In this document: piece after piece, positions 10,104 to 22,152 of the stretch
Layout of the letters: each line of letters begins with the position of its first letter
How positions within the stretch are numbered: the first letter of the stretch is position 1
Source of the DNA: Branchiostoma floridae
Taxonomy: Eukaryota; Chordata; Leptocardii; Amphioxiformes; Branchiostomatidae
DNA length: 64,000 nt
Reading direction: 5' to 3'
Assembly (NCBI RefSeq): GCF_000003815.2
Contig: NC_049983.1
Location: forward strand, 22,466,063-22,530,062
The notes under the pieces: model-generated
Told to the model about the DNA's origin: nothing
Seen by the model: only the letters and a program-made list of their open reading frames with translations
Databases searched by the model: none
Made by a program: the position numbers and the translations under genes

Positions 10104-10550
10104 AAAGTTTAATACCCCCCCCCCCCCAGCCAGTGTCAATTGAAATCAGACATCAATTAATGATTGTTTGGACAAATTGATACATGACATGTAACATATA
10201 CTGTAACAATGAGACTATTTCTGCCCACCCACCCCCCTCCCCTCAGAGTGACCTTGAAGTTCATACACAGTAACAATGAGTCCACTTCTGCCCCCTCCCC
10301 CCAGAATGACCTTGAAGTCCATATACTGTAACAATGAGTCCACTTCTGCCCCCCTCCCCCATGCATGCCTGACCTTGAGCAGGTTGTTGCAGAGAGTGTC
10401 TCCAGGTTGGTGAGAATTGTTGGATGTGACAGGCAGCTTCTGCACCTGGTTGGTGCCCAGGTTCTGTTTCACCAGTTCAAAGTTTATACCCCCTCCCCAG
10501 CCAGTGTTAATTGAATCAGACATTGATTGTTTCTACAAATTTATAATTAC
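10104..10550. repeat. Nested tandem duplications with C-rich tracts
   Basis: Three units of about 60-66 bp (about 10195-10376) share AACAATGAG, a C-rich tract and GACCTTGA. They are flanked by a longer pair: a C-tract plus AGCCAGTGT and ATTGAATCAGACAT-like sequence at about 10110-10188 and again at 10485-10550. A third decayed copy follows the assembly gap at about 10768. Confidence 0.65.
10377..10480 (-). CDS. Possible exon, unrecognised protein
   Basis: The minus strand reads FELVKQNLGTNQVQKL, then PVTSNNSHQPGDTLCNN, ending LLK before a GTCAGG donor-like site. The composition looks coding, but no clear acceptor precedes it and the donor-like edge (TCAAGGTCA) is itself duplicated in the neighbouring tandem repeat. 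It could be a decayed exon copied by the repeat. No family recognised. Confidence 0.25.
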
Positions 10551-10562
10551 ATGTATCATTGT

Positions 10563-10728
10563 NNNNNNNNNNNNNNNNNNNNNNNNNNNNNNNNNNNNNN
10601 NNNNNNNNNNNNNNNNNNNNNNNNNNNNNNNNNNNNNNNNNNNNNNNNNNNNNNNNNNNNNNNNNNNNNNNNNNNNNNNNNNNNNNNNNNNNNNNNNNNN
10701 NNNNNNNNNNNNNNNNNNNNNNNNNNNN
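10563..10728. other. Assembly gap (166 N)
   Basis: Run of N inside a C-rich repeat region. The true length is unknown. Confidence 0.99.
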
Positions 10729-11006
10729 ACAGCATGTATCAGAGAGAGTAAAATGATTGACTGACTGTTTACCCCCCATTCTTTAAGCCAAAGTCAATTT
10801 GATATTGTATCAAGCATGGATTATTTGAACATTATACTTAGTATCTTATCAATGTGCATACATGTAACACTTGATAAGAAATTACTTCTTAAGTTAAATG
10901 ATGTAATTACTGCTAATGTCCATTTTCTGCTTTTGTGCTGAGTACTTGCACATGTTCTGTGTTCTCCATGAATGCTTGAGGGTCATATTGTTTACAATTC
11001 TTGGAT

Positions 11007-11219
11007 TTACTGTGTGTCAGTAGATATTTCGTAGTCAGTGTCAGTAGATATTTACTATGTGTCAGTGGATATTTAGTAGTTATCTACTATGTGTCAGTAG
11101 ATATTTAGTAGTCATCTACTGTGTGTCAGTAGATATTTAGTAGTCATCTACTGTGTGTCAGTAGATATTTAGTAGTCATCTACTGTGTGTCAGTAGATAT
11201 TTAGTAGTCATCTACTGTT
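11007..11219. repeat. 32-bp minisatellite (CAGTAGATATTTAGTAG type)
   Basis: About six tandem copies of a 32-bp unit containing GTCAGTAGATATTTAGTAG and ATCTACTGTG. The last four units are nearly identical and the earlier ones more diverged. CAGTAG and CTACTG make each unit partly self-complementary. Confidence 0.85.
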
Positions 11220-11269
11220 TCCCCAATAAGTATCTACTGATCATTTACTGATTTTCCACTGAGTATTTA

Positions 11270-11432
11270 CTGTTTTTCTACTACGTCAGTACTGGAAATT
11301 TGCATAAAGTGTGAATAATTAGTAGATATTGACAGTACTAGATAGTTACTATTCAGTAGATAGACAGTAGATTTTTCAGTACTAAACAGTAGTCGGCCAG
11401 TACTTAACAGTAGATTTTCAGTACTGGTGGTT
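11270..11432. repeat. CAGTA/TACTG-rich decayed repeat beside the minisatellite
   Basis: Many interleaved CAGTAC, GTACTG, CAGTAG and CTACTG words continue the theme of the neighbouring 32-bp array. This could be the diverged end of a foldback element with the minisatellite inside it; no matching terminus was found. Confidence 0.4.
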
Positions 11433-13872
11433 TCCCAAGGGCAACAGCGCCCCTTGCGACAATTTCTCGCTCTCCAGTGCACCAAGCTTTAACGGGCAAG
11501 TCACGTGATGCAACATGGCGTTCGAAAACTACCCGCTCGGCGAGAACAGTCACTTGTTTTTATGCAGTTTATAAGAGTTTCCTTGGACAACATACATAAA
11601 ATCACCATGCATTCTTGAGATAAGAACTCCAGGTTTGGTTTGAGGTGATGTTTCAATTCATAAAGAGTTTGTTGGATTTTAAAGAGGGGACGAAAATAGC
11701 CGTCTAGAATTACGATCAGAACCGGGTCATCTGTAATAGTGTTGTGCGCACTCAAGCGTAAATGTAAATTGTTGTCGGACTTTTCAGACGTGATTTGCTG
11801 GATGCAAAGTTATAGGATAAATAAGGCAAGACACATAGATGATATAAACGTACTTCTTTCCTACTCAAGAGAATTTTCTTTTTTACAATTGACCTCGAAG
11901 TCTGCATCCACCAATAAGTGACCGTAAACTGGTCCTGCACGTAAACTGGTAACCTTACGTTACATGTCAGCACAGTTGACATTCTCCAATTCCTCTGGGT
12001 TCATTACTTCACCCAGTTGTACTTCCTAATTCTCTACTCCGATTCAGATGTCTTTAAAAGTTGAATGTCAGCAAAGTTAACTTTCTCCATCCCATTTCAT
12101 GGGTTCATTATTTTAGCCAGTTTAACTTTCTTGAGATGGTATCTATCACCAGAACAGTAACTGATCCCAGATAAAACCAACATGGGAAAAAGAGCTGCTG
12201 ACTTTTGAACAAATCCAGCTGCAGATTAAATCAGACCGATGACAGCAGAAATTTTTGAGTAAACTGCTGACTTCAACGATATCAAACATGGGAGCTTGAT
12301 CTTAAAAGTGAAGCTTTTTGCTAACTAAACTACTCTATAGTATGACATCTTCTTCCTCTTAAAAACAAAACTTCTGACTTCATGACTTCCCAGGATCAAA
12401 TAGAATTTCACTGTACAGAGAGGTACCCTGGGTTCCATCCTTAGTGCTGAACACATTTCCAAACCATGGAACCCTAAGCTTGTAGTACATTTCACAGATA
12501 TTGAATACATAGTAACGCCAACAGCATTAGGAAATTTGACAGTATGAAAATTTGTTCAGGTCTCTTGACTATGTACAAGACTGAAAGCAAAGGGCAAGAG
12601 TAGTCCAATTAGATACACAAACTTGTACATGCCATGTGTACATTCATGCACTTAAGCCTTTCAATTTCATCTGACACTAGTGTAACTAAGGCTGTACCTG
12701 GTACAAAGGACAATCTGCATGTCTACTGTTGAAGAGGATTATTAATGTCCTGAACAGCAAAACAAACACATCCATCCGGTCTGTTTTTCATATCAAAATC
12801 ATTAAACGCTATTTGACATGCTTTATCACAAATTCTGGATAGTATTACTGACGTTGTCTTAAGGATCACTAAAATCGCTGAATATATGTACATGTACACA
12901 ATGAATAAAGACCAACCAACATTTAATCAGAAGAAATATGTCTTAGATAAAAACAACTCTGTACAAGTAAGGATCCCTGTGAAGCATTCTAAGTTGCTTT
13001 CCTCTTTTTAAAGACCTGTGAAAAGCCAAATAATATTTGCTTGGAACTGCTAAAATACTTCCATTCGAGCCACAATTCTCTAATCAGTTTACATTATAGC
13101 TCAACCATGTCCAATTAACAACCTTAACTTCTTAACCACACTGGTTGATATGCAGTTCAAACATTATTTGTAACCTGCCTTTGAATTAGGCCTTTTTATC
13201 ACCCAAGATTAACAACCTACACCTACAATGCAGGATACAAGTTGGCATTATGCCATGGCACCACAATCAGGTGTATGTTTACTCTTCTGGTGATCATCAA
13301 CGTACCAGGTACTGTAGCCATGGTGACCAAACGCAAACGTCACCGCTATCCACACAATGGCTTTTATACTGCTCACACAACCTTGTACATGTAGACTGAC
13401 TGTTGTGATCAACTTTTACTAAGGAGAGTGTTTTGAGAGCTGAAAGAAATGAGCAGAAATTGGCAAAACAGAATAAATTTGCTACTAGTATGAAAGAAGG
13501 AGTTAGCTGGACTCACAGGATTCTTTAGTCCCTTGGCCAGGTCAAACAATAACCAGTATTTGGAACATTTTTCCAAATCTAAGACTAAGAGCCCCCAAAA
13601 GTCTGGTGGCAACTTAGTACTAGTACAGTAGTTCAAGTTCAGTGCCATGAGAAACAAACCAAAGGATTTTAACAAATGAGATACACGTAGAGGCAGTTAT
13701 TTTGTGAAACAACATGTACAGTCACCTCTAGAACATTTTTTCTTGGATTACTTCCTCATGATATGCATGAGTGCAGCTTCTTAAGGGTCAGGAAGCAATA
13801 GAGGTCAAAGTAATTTAAGACAGGCGCTTTTTATTTATCATTTATTATCATGATTTTTAATTAGACCATCAA
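11433..13872. other. Non-coding stretch, nothing recognised
   Basis: Moderately AT-rich DNA. Only short frames without domain signatures or convincing splice sites were seen. Confidence 0.5.
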
Positions 13873-13977
13873 TTGAGTGAGTGAGTGAGTGAGTGAGTGA
13901 GTGAGTGAGTGAGTGAGTGAGTGAGTGAGTGAGTGAGTGAGTGAGTGAGTGAGTGAGTGAGTGAGTGAGTTAGTGAG
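13873..13977. repeat. (GAGT)n microsatellite
   Basis: About 25 near-perfect GAGT units. Confidence 0.97.
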
Positions 13978-15030
13978 AACAGCAGAGTGCTTAAATGATA
14001 TAAAATTTATTTGTTGCCACCGTTACCCTGTTTTCACTCAGACCAAAACATTAACACTCCTACCAAGATGAGATTGATCTTTTGTTGGCCAAATGTCATA
14101 CCTATTAGTGCCTAAGATCAGCTTTAGTGATTCACTGCTAACTTGGATTCATTCCAATTCTCACTACCAAGGGCATGACTAACAGAAATGTAGCTTAGAG
14201 TTGCTGTTTTTTTCTCAGGAATAAATTTTGATATAGTAAGTAGTAACCAAGCAGGGTTATGGCATGAAGGGGTGAGGGTGGGGGGAAGGTCCCCCCTTCC
14301 TTAGCGTAGAGTTGTAGAGAATAAGAAAGGGCAAATGGGGCATTCTTATGTTGAAACTGAAGGGCAAAACGCGACACAGTTGAAGACTGTGGCCACATGT
14401 GACATAATACTAAATAGCATCTCTGGTCAATGAGAATTTTAAGCATTTCGGCAGATCTGCTGGGCACATGGTCAGGGCATGGGGGTGTGGTGCCCTTGTT
14501 CATCATTATCATCTTTAGTCATCCCCTCTTTCGAAAAAACCAACAACAGCAAAATACGTCTAAGGAGAACCTCAGCTTCCTTTTCTTTATTGCAGACATC
14601 CTCTTCCTCTTAAAAACAAAACGTCTGAACTACCGGTACATGAAGAGATGGGGAAGTGTTTATAGCATAAAAGACGATGTGACTGCAACTCAACTTCTGT
14701 TCTGCTGAGACGACATTATTACACACTTCCCGCCCTGAGTTCTCTCCAAACATAACAAGTGTTCCAGTTCCTGTAGCAATAACGCACCATGTTACCTAAC
14801 CCTCTCCTGATACAGGCCAACAACAAACACTGCAGGATTTCTGCGCATGTAACCTTCAATTTTCTGGAAGGGGACAACGTCCACAAAATTGACACTTGTG
14901 AGTTGTCAGCAATAAATTGGTCAAGCAAAGGGTATAATTACTTTGTTTTACTTATCAGTTCTATAGGTTCTTACGTGTGTCTTTCTGTGTTTGATTTACG
15001 TGCCATGCATGTGTTTGTATGTGACTCTTT
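13978..15030. other. Non-coding stretch, nothing recognised
   Basis: No supported gene or repeat. Short frames near 14195-14928 lack any family signature. Confidence 0.45.
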
Positions 15031-15165
15031 TATAATAATAATAATAATAATAATCATCTGGTGTATTTTGCCAGCCAGTAGGTACCCCAAGTATGAGTAA
15101 TGAGGCTGTTTAACGTGGTCGAGGCACCTCCTCGAGCACGGGACCCCCGTTTTACTTTTCTTTGA
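15031..15165. repeat. (ATA)n tract and interspersed repeat end
   Basis: A short TAA/ATA tract (15031-15053) is followed by sequence ending CGGGACCCCCGTTTTAC at 15139-15155. The same 17-mer occurs at 35018-35034, so this is part of a dispersed repeat of unknown class. Confidence 0.5.
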
Positions 15166-15217
15166 AAATAAATAAAAATCATCTTAAAAAAAAGGGTATA
15201 ATATCAGAGGCACAATA

Positions 15218-15429
15218 CTGTAAATGCATTTAAGTTTGTGGGGACTTAATTATTTTGCGGTTGCGGAAAAATGACTGTTAGCGGTGGTTTCAAGTTTGAG
15301 GTAGCACCTGAGGCACTGTAGTCTCTTGCTGCCATGGAAAAAATGTTCGCAGTGGTTTCAAGTTTGCGGTAAATTTGCAACATGAAAACCGCGAACATAA
15401 AACCACCGTGAAAATTTCTGCGTTTACAG
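15218..15429. mobile_element. Tc1/mariner-type MITE
   Basis: Terminal inverted repeats CTGTAAATGCA and TGCGTTTACAG are flanked by TA on both sides (15216-15217, 15430-15431). The interior holds GCGGTGGTTT/AAACCACCG-type inverted segments. A second, less complete copy in the opposite orientation lies at 62397-62626. Confidence 0.7.
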
Positions 15430-16285
15430 TATCTTCTGTGTGATTTTATGGAGCATCATCGAAAAGATTTCAAAAACAGAAGGCTGTCCAAACCCTGAAC
15501 CTATAAACTGGGGCCTAACATGTCATAAATCTAATTGATAGGAATTAACAAGGCTAGCAAAATGATATATCACTCCCAAGGACAACTGCAAAGTTAAGAT
15601 TTTTGAGCGACGACGTTTCCTTGTTAGAAATAATACACCGCATCTTCTATGTCAGAGTCATGCTCATGTTGCCTTTCATCAAAGTCTAGCTCAGGTTACG
15701 ATTGACACAACAAGACAGTCATGGGACTCAGGTATCATGTTCACCTGAGGTATTGACACGAACAATCGCCATGCACGCAACAAGAAAAATCTGCCACACC
15801 TGCCCAACTTTAAACTGTATCTGGACATTTAAGTACTCTTAAGAGAAAGACATGCACGAAAGAAGAGGTCTACACCCCAAAGATTTGCACTTTGCTGTGA
15901 CTTTTTCGGTAGACGATCTTTGTTCACACGGTTCGGGCGAGTGAAGTTCGATTGAACGTAAGACAGGTATGCACACCTTGACGTCCAACGCCCACCCTTA
16001 AGGTTGCAGCAGACCATGACTAGACCATGACGATCGTCTAAAACATGACGATAACACTTAATTTCCTACCATAGTCAGTTTCATGACTAGCATATCGGTT
16101 GACAATTGCAGTAACCTAAGTCCTTAGTGGAAAAACACTGTAAATAGGCTACTGGAGTACCGCCCCAGGCGATCGTCCACTGTGTTTCGAGACCGAACTT
16201 TTCCTGGTTGCACCGCGTGACCCTACGTGCTCTAAAATGCAAAGCACGGCCACTTTTTCATATCTATCGTAGTGTGTACACCCAC

Positions 16286-16399
16286 CTTGAAGTTGCACGC
16301 CTGCAGACACCGCAGATCGAGTCCTTGTTCCCCCGGAACCGCCGACAGAACAGCGGTGAGTTGGAGAAACAGTCCCCAAAGTTTCCCCCTCGCCGCCAT
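16286..16399 (-). CDS. Putative first coding exon of a secreted protein
   Basis: The minus-strand ATG at 16399-16397 opens a 38-codon frame beginning MAARGKLWGLFLQLTAVLSA, a textbook signal peptide, with likely cleavage near AVPGEQG. It continues LDLRCLQACNFK and ends exactly at a GTGGGT donor (16285-16284). The two closely spaced Cys suggest a small secreted or extracellular module. Further exons on the minus strand below 16284 could not be identified, so the product is unknown. The frame is shorter than a typical ORF cut-off. Confidence 0.5.
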
Positions 16400-16914
16400 T
16401 ACGTCCCGTGTGTGGGCTCCAAGTATCTAAGACCCCAAACTTGCCAGTCGTTTTACCGAGTGAGAAAGTAACTTGCGGAGTTTTCTCGGCGTATTTCGTA
16501 GGTATGAATCTCAACTATTTATACGTTCAAACCTACAGAATCTATGTCCTTCAACATTAACATGATGTGTTATACTTTACAGCAGGAAACGGACATTTGA
16601 AGCCAACATCGTGCATACTCTTGCAAACCTATGGGGTCGTGTTAAGTGCAAACAAGTGGGCAGAGGAGCGGACGAGTTTCCTGGAAAAGCTGAGGTCATC
16701 CGGTCAGCAGGGATGGCGCGATCACCATGGTTACCAGGTTTCGGACGGGATTTCTCAGTTATGCTAGACTCCAAGCAGATGTTAACGTTAGATCGGGATC
16801 GTCTACATGTGTTTATTCGGTAATAAACTTTCTGATATTTGGGCTCGGCACGCTAATAACATAAATGATTAATTGATAGCTGACCACACCTGTTGCTATG
16901 TATTTCCCTTTCTC

Positions 16915-16920
16915 TCTCAC

Positions 16921-16994
<74 letters not shown>
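16915..16994. repeat. (CT)n microsatellite
   Basis: Nearly uninterrupted CT repeat directly abutting the MITE at 16995. Confidence 0.97.
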
Positions 16995-17116
16995 ATCTCC
17001 AAGCAGATGTTAGGGAGGCTGAATCGTTACATTTTCCGTATCACCTACAGGTTTGTCATAGACAGGGCCAGCTGAACAACCGTAACGCTCCAGCCACCCA
17101 ACATCTGCTTGGAGAT
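16995..17116. mobile_element. 122-bp MITE with ATCTCCAAGCAGATGTT termini
   Basis: The left end ATCTCCAAGCAGATGTTAGG is matched by its inverted copy CCAACATCTGCTTGGAGAT on the right, and similarity continues inward through GGCTG and CGTTAC. The same terminal word recurs alone at about 16769 (+), 50740 (inverted) and 61669 (+), so it is a dispersed family. No target duplication is evident because the left flank is the CT microsatellite. Confidence 0.75.
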
Positions 17117-17504
17117 GATACAACTTACAGAGTTTGTACCCCGATTTTAAGGGGTACAAATGATATATCCATAAATGTGCTGTATGTGAACTTCGATTTA
17201 ACTGTCATTATTGAGCTTTGATGAAGGTTAGGCATCAAGGTAAACAGTGTCTGATTCATAAACCTTCTTCGAACCTTCAGATGAATAGTGATGGTTGCCA
17301 CTCGAAATGTCCGGTTAGCCGTTAAGTAAATTTCTTGATTTTATCGGCTGGAGAGGTTGAATTGCCTTATCAATCGTTCGCATTATAATTGCCTTACAAT
17401 AAATGTAATTTTATATGGCAGTTACGAATTGACAGTGACAAGTCATAAAAGACGAGATGTACATTCACAACAGTAGAAGTTGTATTGAAATATTCCATCT
17501 TGAT

Positions 17505-18560
17505 AATGCGCAAAAATATTTTCACTTGGTTACAACAATCATATTTGCCAAAATCCTTTGAAGAATATACTCTTTCCCTTAATTGCGAAAGCCACGTTTC
17601 ACATAATCTGAAGAAACTATACTTTCACTTAGTTACACGTCACATAATTCTTTCAAAAATTCACTTTCACGTCGATGCACGTCACAATTGAAATGACATG
17701 TTGAATAATACGCACTTTCACTCTATTAAAAGAATCAACTTGGTTGGAATAGTCCTTTGAATAATATAATATGCACCGTCAGATAGTTACAACGGTCACC
17801 GCTAAGATAATTCGGTGAAGAATATACAATTTCACTTCGTTACAACAGTCACAAAATTTCACATAATCCTTTCACTTACACAGTCACAATTGACATCATT
17901 TTTTTTTAGAATTATATAGTATAAACTTTCACTTACGTACAACAATTACATAATCCGTTGAAGAAATATACTTTCACTTAGTTACAAGAGGCATAATTGA
18001 CATAATCATTTCAAAATGCTGAACTTTTGCTTTCTTACACGTCACAATATGCGTAATATGGTGAAGAATATACATTTAAAGATATAGCAACAAGATTCAC
18101 CATTCAAATAATCTGTTGACGTATAGACTTTCACTTGGTTACAACAGTAAACATTTACATAATCTTATTACGAATTGAAGACTTATATACATGTAATATA
18201 AACTTCCACTTACATCAACAAACTATTTACATAATCTGTTGAAGAATAAATTATACACTTTCACTTGGATTCAGCAATCAAATCGGCATAATCCCTTGAA
18301 GAAAAAAAACAATTGATACAATTGTTTTTAAAATGCACTGTCACATCGTTCCACGTCACAATCTGCAAAATGCGTTGAAGAATTTACATTCAAATATAGT
18401 CATAACATTAATCATTTACATAATCTGCTAAAGAATTTCACTTGGTTACAGCAGTCAAAATGGACAATCCCTTGACGAATTGAAGAATTAAATACTTGTG
18501 TAAACTTTCACTTACTTACAACAATTATAATTTACATCATCCGTTAAAAAATATATACCT
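17505..18560. repeat. Decayed satellite (TTTCACTTGGTTACAAC type)
   Basis: At least a dozen diverged copies of a unit made of CTTTCACTTGGTTACAAC, CACAATTTACATAAT and CCGTTGAAGAATATA, spaced irregularly by about 40-100 bp. The units are AT-rich and full of indels, so this is an old array in contrast to the perfect array at 8657. It lies downstream of receptor gene A. Confidence 0.7.
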
Positions 18561-18609
18561 GCACTGATAAAGCTATAAATCTGCTTGGAGAATAAGTCTA
18601 TATGCAACA

Positions 18610-18898
18610 GCCGTGAACTTTGAGCTGTCCACGATGTTCTATCATGTCGTGACAAGCTCAGGTTGCCTGCTGGACACCATGCATCTGGTTAGCTGTCATC
18701 TGATAGAATGAATGATTCGGTTTCAATGTGCGGTCTCGGAATCTGTCTTGAAGGCTTTTATAAGGTTTAAGTTGCCCACGATTCTCTACTATGCCCAGGA
18801 TTATGTTGTCCTTTGGACGTCTTACCAGTACTAGATGTTCATTTGATAGAATGGTTCGGGTTAAGTGTCCGGTCTGGGAAAAACAACCTTTATATGGT
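18610..18898 (-). pseudogene. Two decayed tandem copies of the gene A C-terminal module beyond its stop
   Basis: The last 40 or so codons of gene A plus adjacent sequence recur twice after its stop codon at about 130-bp spacing. Shared plus-strand words are CCACGATTCTCTACKATRCCC, TTACCAGT and TTGATAGAATG. In the minus-strand reading the first copy resembles the tail (STGKTSKGQHNPGHSREWAT against ETGKIPSGKHESGYRRESWIT) but is interrupted by stops, and the second is more diverged. They could be former tail repeats cut off by a newer stop, or module duplications in the 3' UTR. Confidence 0.6.
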
Positions 18899-21490
18899 CT
18901 AAGTTATCCACGATTCTCTACGATACCCAGACTCATGTTTTCCGCTGGGTATTTTACCAGTTTCAGGTTTCAGTTGATAGAATGGGATGTCGTCAGCTTC
19001 CTCCTCGGTCTGTATATCTGAGCCGCAGTTATAAGGAGCAGTTTCTCCGTGATCGCTTCCCGCATCTCCATTGTCCACATTCGTTGAATTGGAATATGTG
19101 TCATCTTTTTCTTCATTTCCCATGCCATAAAAAGGTTGGGTTTCGATTTCTGACTTAACCGTGCTAGATTCAGCTTCTTCCTGATCCCAAGGTGTGTTTT
19201 GAGGTTCCAAGCTCCCTCCACCATCATCTACTTCAGTGATAACTTGTTCGTTGTCATAGATGTTCATGCGGTCCTCCTCGTCTTCGTCTGGGTTTTCATA
19301 GTTCGACGCTGCGTAAGGCTGCGTCGCGTAATGGATATTGTATGATACCGTTGCGCACACTGTTCCTTTGCGAACCGTGTTGTCGGCACGATTACTTGAT
19401 TGCTGGAGGCGCCTTCCGTTCCGTCTTTGCGAGAACAGTGCCTTGCTGAGCCCCAGAGCGAGCAATGCGATAGCGGCAATCACCGCACCCGCTACAGGAA
19501 CCCAGTAGCGAAAACCCTGCGATGATGCGCTCTCTTCTGATGGCGATGGCTCGGTTTTTTCGGGAGCCATCGTGCTGGCATTCATGTAACCCCGAGTGGT
19601 GCTAACGAGAGTTGATGTTACAATCTGTGGGCTTGTAAAGGTCGTATTCGACAAACTCCACGGCGTGGTATGCGTCGTGGCAACATCGTTGTCGGCGCGA
19701 GAGAAAGAAACGGCATCTGACGAATTCCCTGCCACAGATGATGCCGCACAGCTACATCGCCCAAGCGAAAGTAGCAGAGAACGACTGAGGGATAGAGACA
19801 ACGTCGTCTTCGCTACATAGTTTGAGCAACGTGTATCTGTGCGGCATTCCTGTGGGCTTAGCTCCCACCCACCCGGTGTCATGGACTGCGTCAGGGTTAC
19901 GGTAAGATTGGCGTGTCGCGAGCCTGTCTCGATTCTGTGGTCTTCCCCTATCCTCATCGCATGAGAGAACACAGGCTTACCGGCCAACGCAAACGTCACG
20001 AGAGGAGGCGCTTCCCAATAAACGTCACACGTTATTTGGATGACGTCATATTCAGACGACAGTTCAACAGTTCGGTTCGTTTGGCGGGAAAGCACGCCTA
20101 ACTTCGCAACAGGTTTAGGACAGATGGCGTTGCCCAGTGCTATGTTTGACACCGGGGTGTTTCGGAGAGGAGGAGGATGCTCGCACAACAGCTGAAAGTA
20201 ATCATCAATGTCTTCCCGTTGGTGGACTAGCCACGTCAGGGCACAAGTACATCTCAAAGGGTTTCCTACCAGGTGCACCTTAGCTGTCATCGCATCCAAC
20301 ACAGCGATTCTGTTATTCTGTAGGAAAATTTTTCGAAGCGATTCGAGACCCTCGAACCAGTCCTTTCTGACATATCTGAGCTTGTTCCCCGTCAGGTTTA
20401 TCGTCATTAGATCGGTTAGTCCAGAGAATGCGTGGTCTTGTATTCGTGTAATATTGTTGTCGGATAAATCAACAATATATAGATCCGGCATCCCGTGGAA
20501 ATGACCGTTTCTGATTTCTGTCAGTGAATTCGAGCTCAAAATCAGCTTTGTTAAGCCGGATCCACTAAAAGCACCGACCGGCATATCTGCAATGACATTT
20601 TCCTCTAGCCGAAGCTCTCTCAGCGAAGTCAGATTACGAAAATGATTAGCGTTGATAACTGCCAACGAACCGTAACCAATATACAATCTTTTCAACTTTT
20701 GCATCTGAGCGAACGGGCTCTCTTTAGCCATAGCGTTTCCTATGTGAAACAAAGGATTCGATTCTATTTCCAGTTTGGTCAACATTTCTGCGCCACGGAA
20801 CCAGGCCGCCTGAACGCTCTCAATCCTGTTATACGTCAAACTAAGGTACTCGAGTTTAGGAAGGTGTTCAAATGCGCCGTCTTCGATATTCGATATTTCG
20901 TTGTGGCCGAGATCAAGGGTCTTGAGGTGCTCTAGTCCCACGAACCAACTCCTTTCGACACAAACGATACAGCTTCTCCAAACAATCAGACGAATAACGT
21001 TGGGGACCCTCTCGAATGCTCCTACCGAAAACTTTGCCACGTCCCCGCTGAGTCTCAGCCCCGTTATCTGTAATACAGTGAAATTGAATTTTCCTACGGT
21101 CTAAATGGGATGAAATCTAAACTTGAAATTTAAGGATTATTCTGTTTTGCAAGAACGTACCTCAGTATCCTCTGGTAGATCGGCGAGGAACGTTGCCATG
21201 AGTTTGGAGGTCACAAGCACCCGTCGATGGTTGGATCTGCATCGCCAGTGTGCATGGAATCGGCGGTGTCCGTCCGTGCCACGACTGGCGTCGACATTTC
21301 CTTCAACTACCTGTACGGTCGAGCAGAGGGCGTTCACCGAGAAGTCGCCAACTCTCTCGCCGTACCACACCTTGCGAACGTCGATGGCGGAAGAATTTTG
21401 GCAGAGAGCCGGCCCGTTGCAACCAGCCTGAACTTCAAGAGTGCGAGAAAGGAGAGACACTACAACCCCGAAACAAAATGTGATCAACAT
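18899..21490 (-). CDS. LRR-Ig transmembrane receptor A, with YxN and PFYxM/L tail
   Basis: Two exons: 21490-21161 and 21067-18899, with a 93-bp intron (GTACGT donor, TTACAG acceptor, phase 0); 832 aa. Start chosen at the Met preceding a signal peptide (MLITFCFGVVVSLLSRTLEV); an upstream in-frame Met exists. Exon 1 encodes a Cys-rich cap (CNGPALC). Exon 2 has about nine to ten leucine-rich repeats (for example LKTLDLGHNEISNIEDGAF), the LRRCT cap NPLRCTCALTWL, an Ig-like domain (ITCDVYW to GRCSCAAS), a membrane segment (WVPVAGAVIAAIALLALGL) and a tail of about 180 aa. The tail holds NYENP, IYDNEQV and TYSNST (YxN, Grb2-SH2-like) and PFYGM and PFYQL. Likely a cell-surface recognition receptor; the ligand is unknown. 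First of four tandem paralogs on this strand. Confidence 0.88.
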
Positions 21491-22021
21491 TTCAACTTTT
21501 CTCTCCGAGATACAACGACTGCTAAGTTTTTCTCTGCTATCTGACCGAAAAGAATGCGAACAAAGTTGGCGCTTTTTCAATATTTTCTTCTAGATCAAGG
21601 GAAAGAGCTACTACCTCTCCTTCCTGACTAAAGACTCAGACGCGGAATGAGAGCTAAGGCATTACGGGAGCACTATAAAGCTATATCCTGATGTTTTATT
21701 CACACACGTTGTCGTCAGCAACAGGTAGGCATGTATTGTGCAAGACTGTGGAAAAAAACAAGACGGTCCTACACTGTGTCGGAATGTGTGTGGGCATGCA
21801 GACAGACGGAAATTGCCTATGGCAACTAGACCAATTTGTATCCACGCAGGTAATGCCGTTACCAACATGTGGAAATGGTATGGCAGAGAGACAGACCAAT
21901 GTTTGTGGTTTGATGTGGAAAATAACAACACCCAACAGCGCTGTCTGCGCGGGTTTACAAACATACCCCATGGCTTCTAGAGTCTAGACCAATTCGTGCC
22001 CACACACCTACGTAATGCCGC

Positions 22022-22152
22022 AACCAACGGGTAGCAAGGTTCTCAGATTGTCTGGCAAACGGAGTGTTTGTTTCCGTCTGCGCTCCTTCACCGCCAGACC
22101 GGAGATTGCTTCACCCACGGAGGCACCCTTCGGCACATAGACTAATCTGTTA
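22022..22152 (-). promoter_or_regulatory. Conserved upstream block of receptor gene A
   Basis: Contains TTTCCGTCTG, CTCCTTCACC, CCAGACCGGAGATTG, CTTCACCCACGGAGGCA and ACATAGACTAAT. Closely similar blocks lie upstream of B (25935-26066), C (29127-29272) and, diverged, D (33470-33565). Here it starts 532 bp from the start codon. TCTGG and CCAGA arms give a short hairpin. It may be a shared control element or simply part of the duplication unit. Confidence 0.5.

Noticed and set aside
16893-17221. Leu/Ser-rich frames
   Set aside because: Translation of the CT microsatellite and MITE.
21662-21987. Overlapping frames on both strands upstream of receptor A
   Set aside because: Intergenic sequence shared with the B and C upstream regions as non-coding; frames are not conserved.
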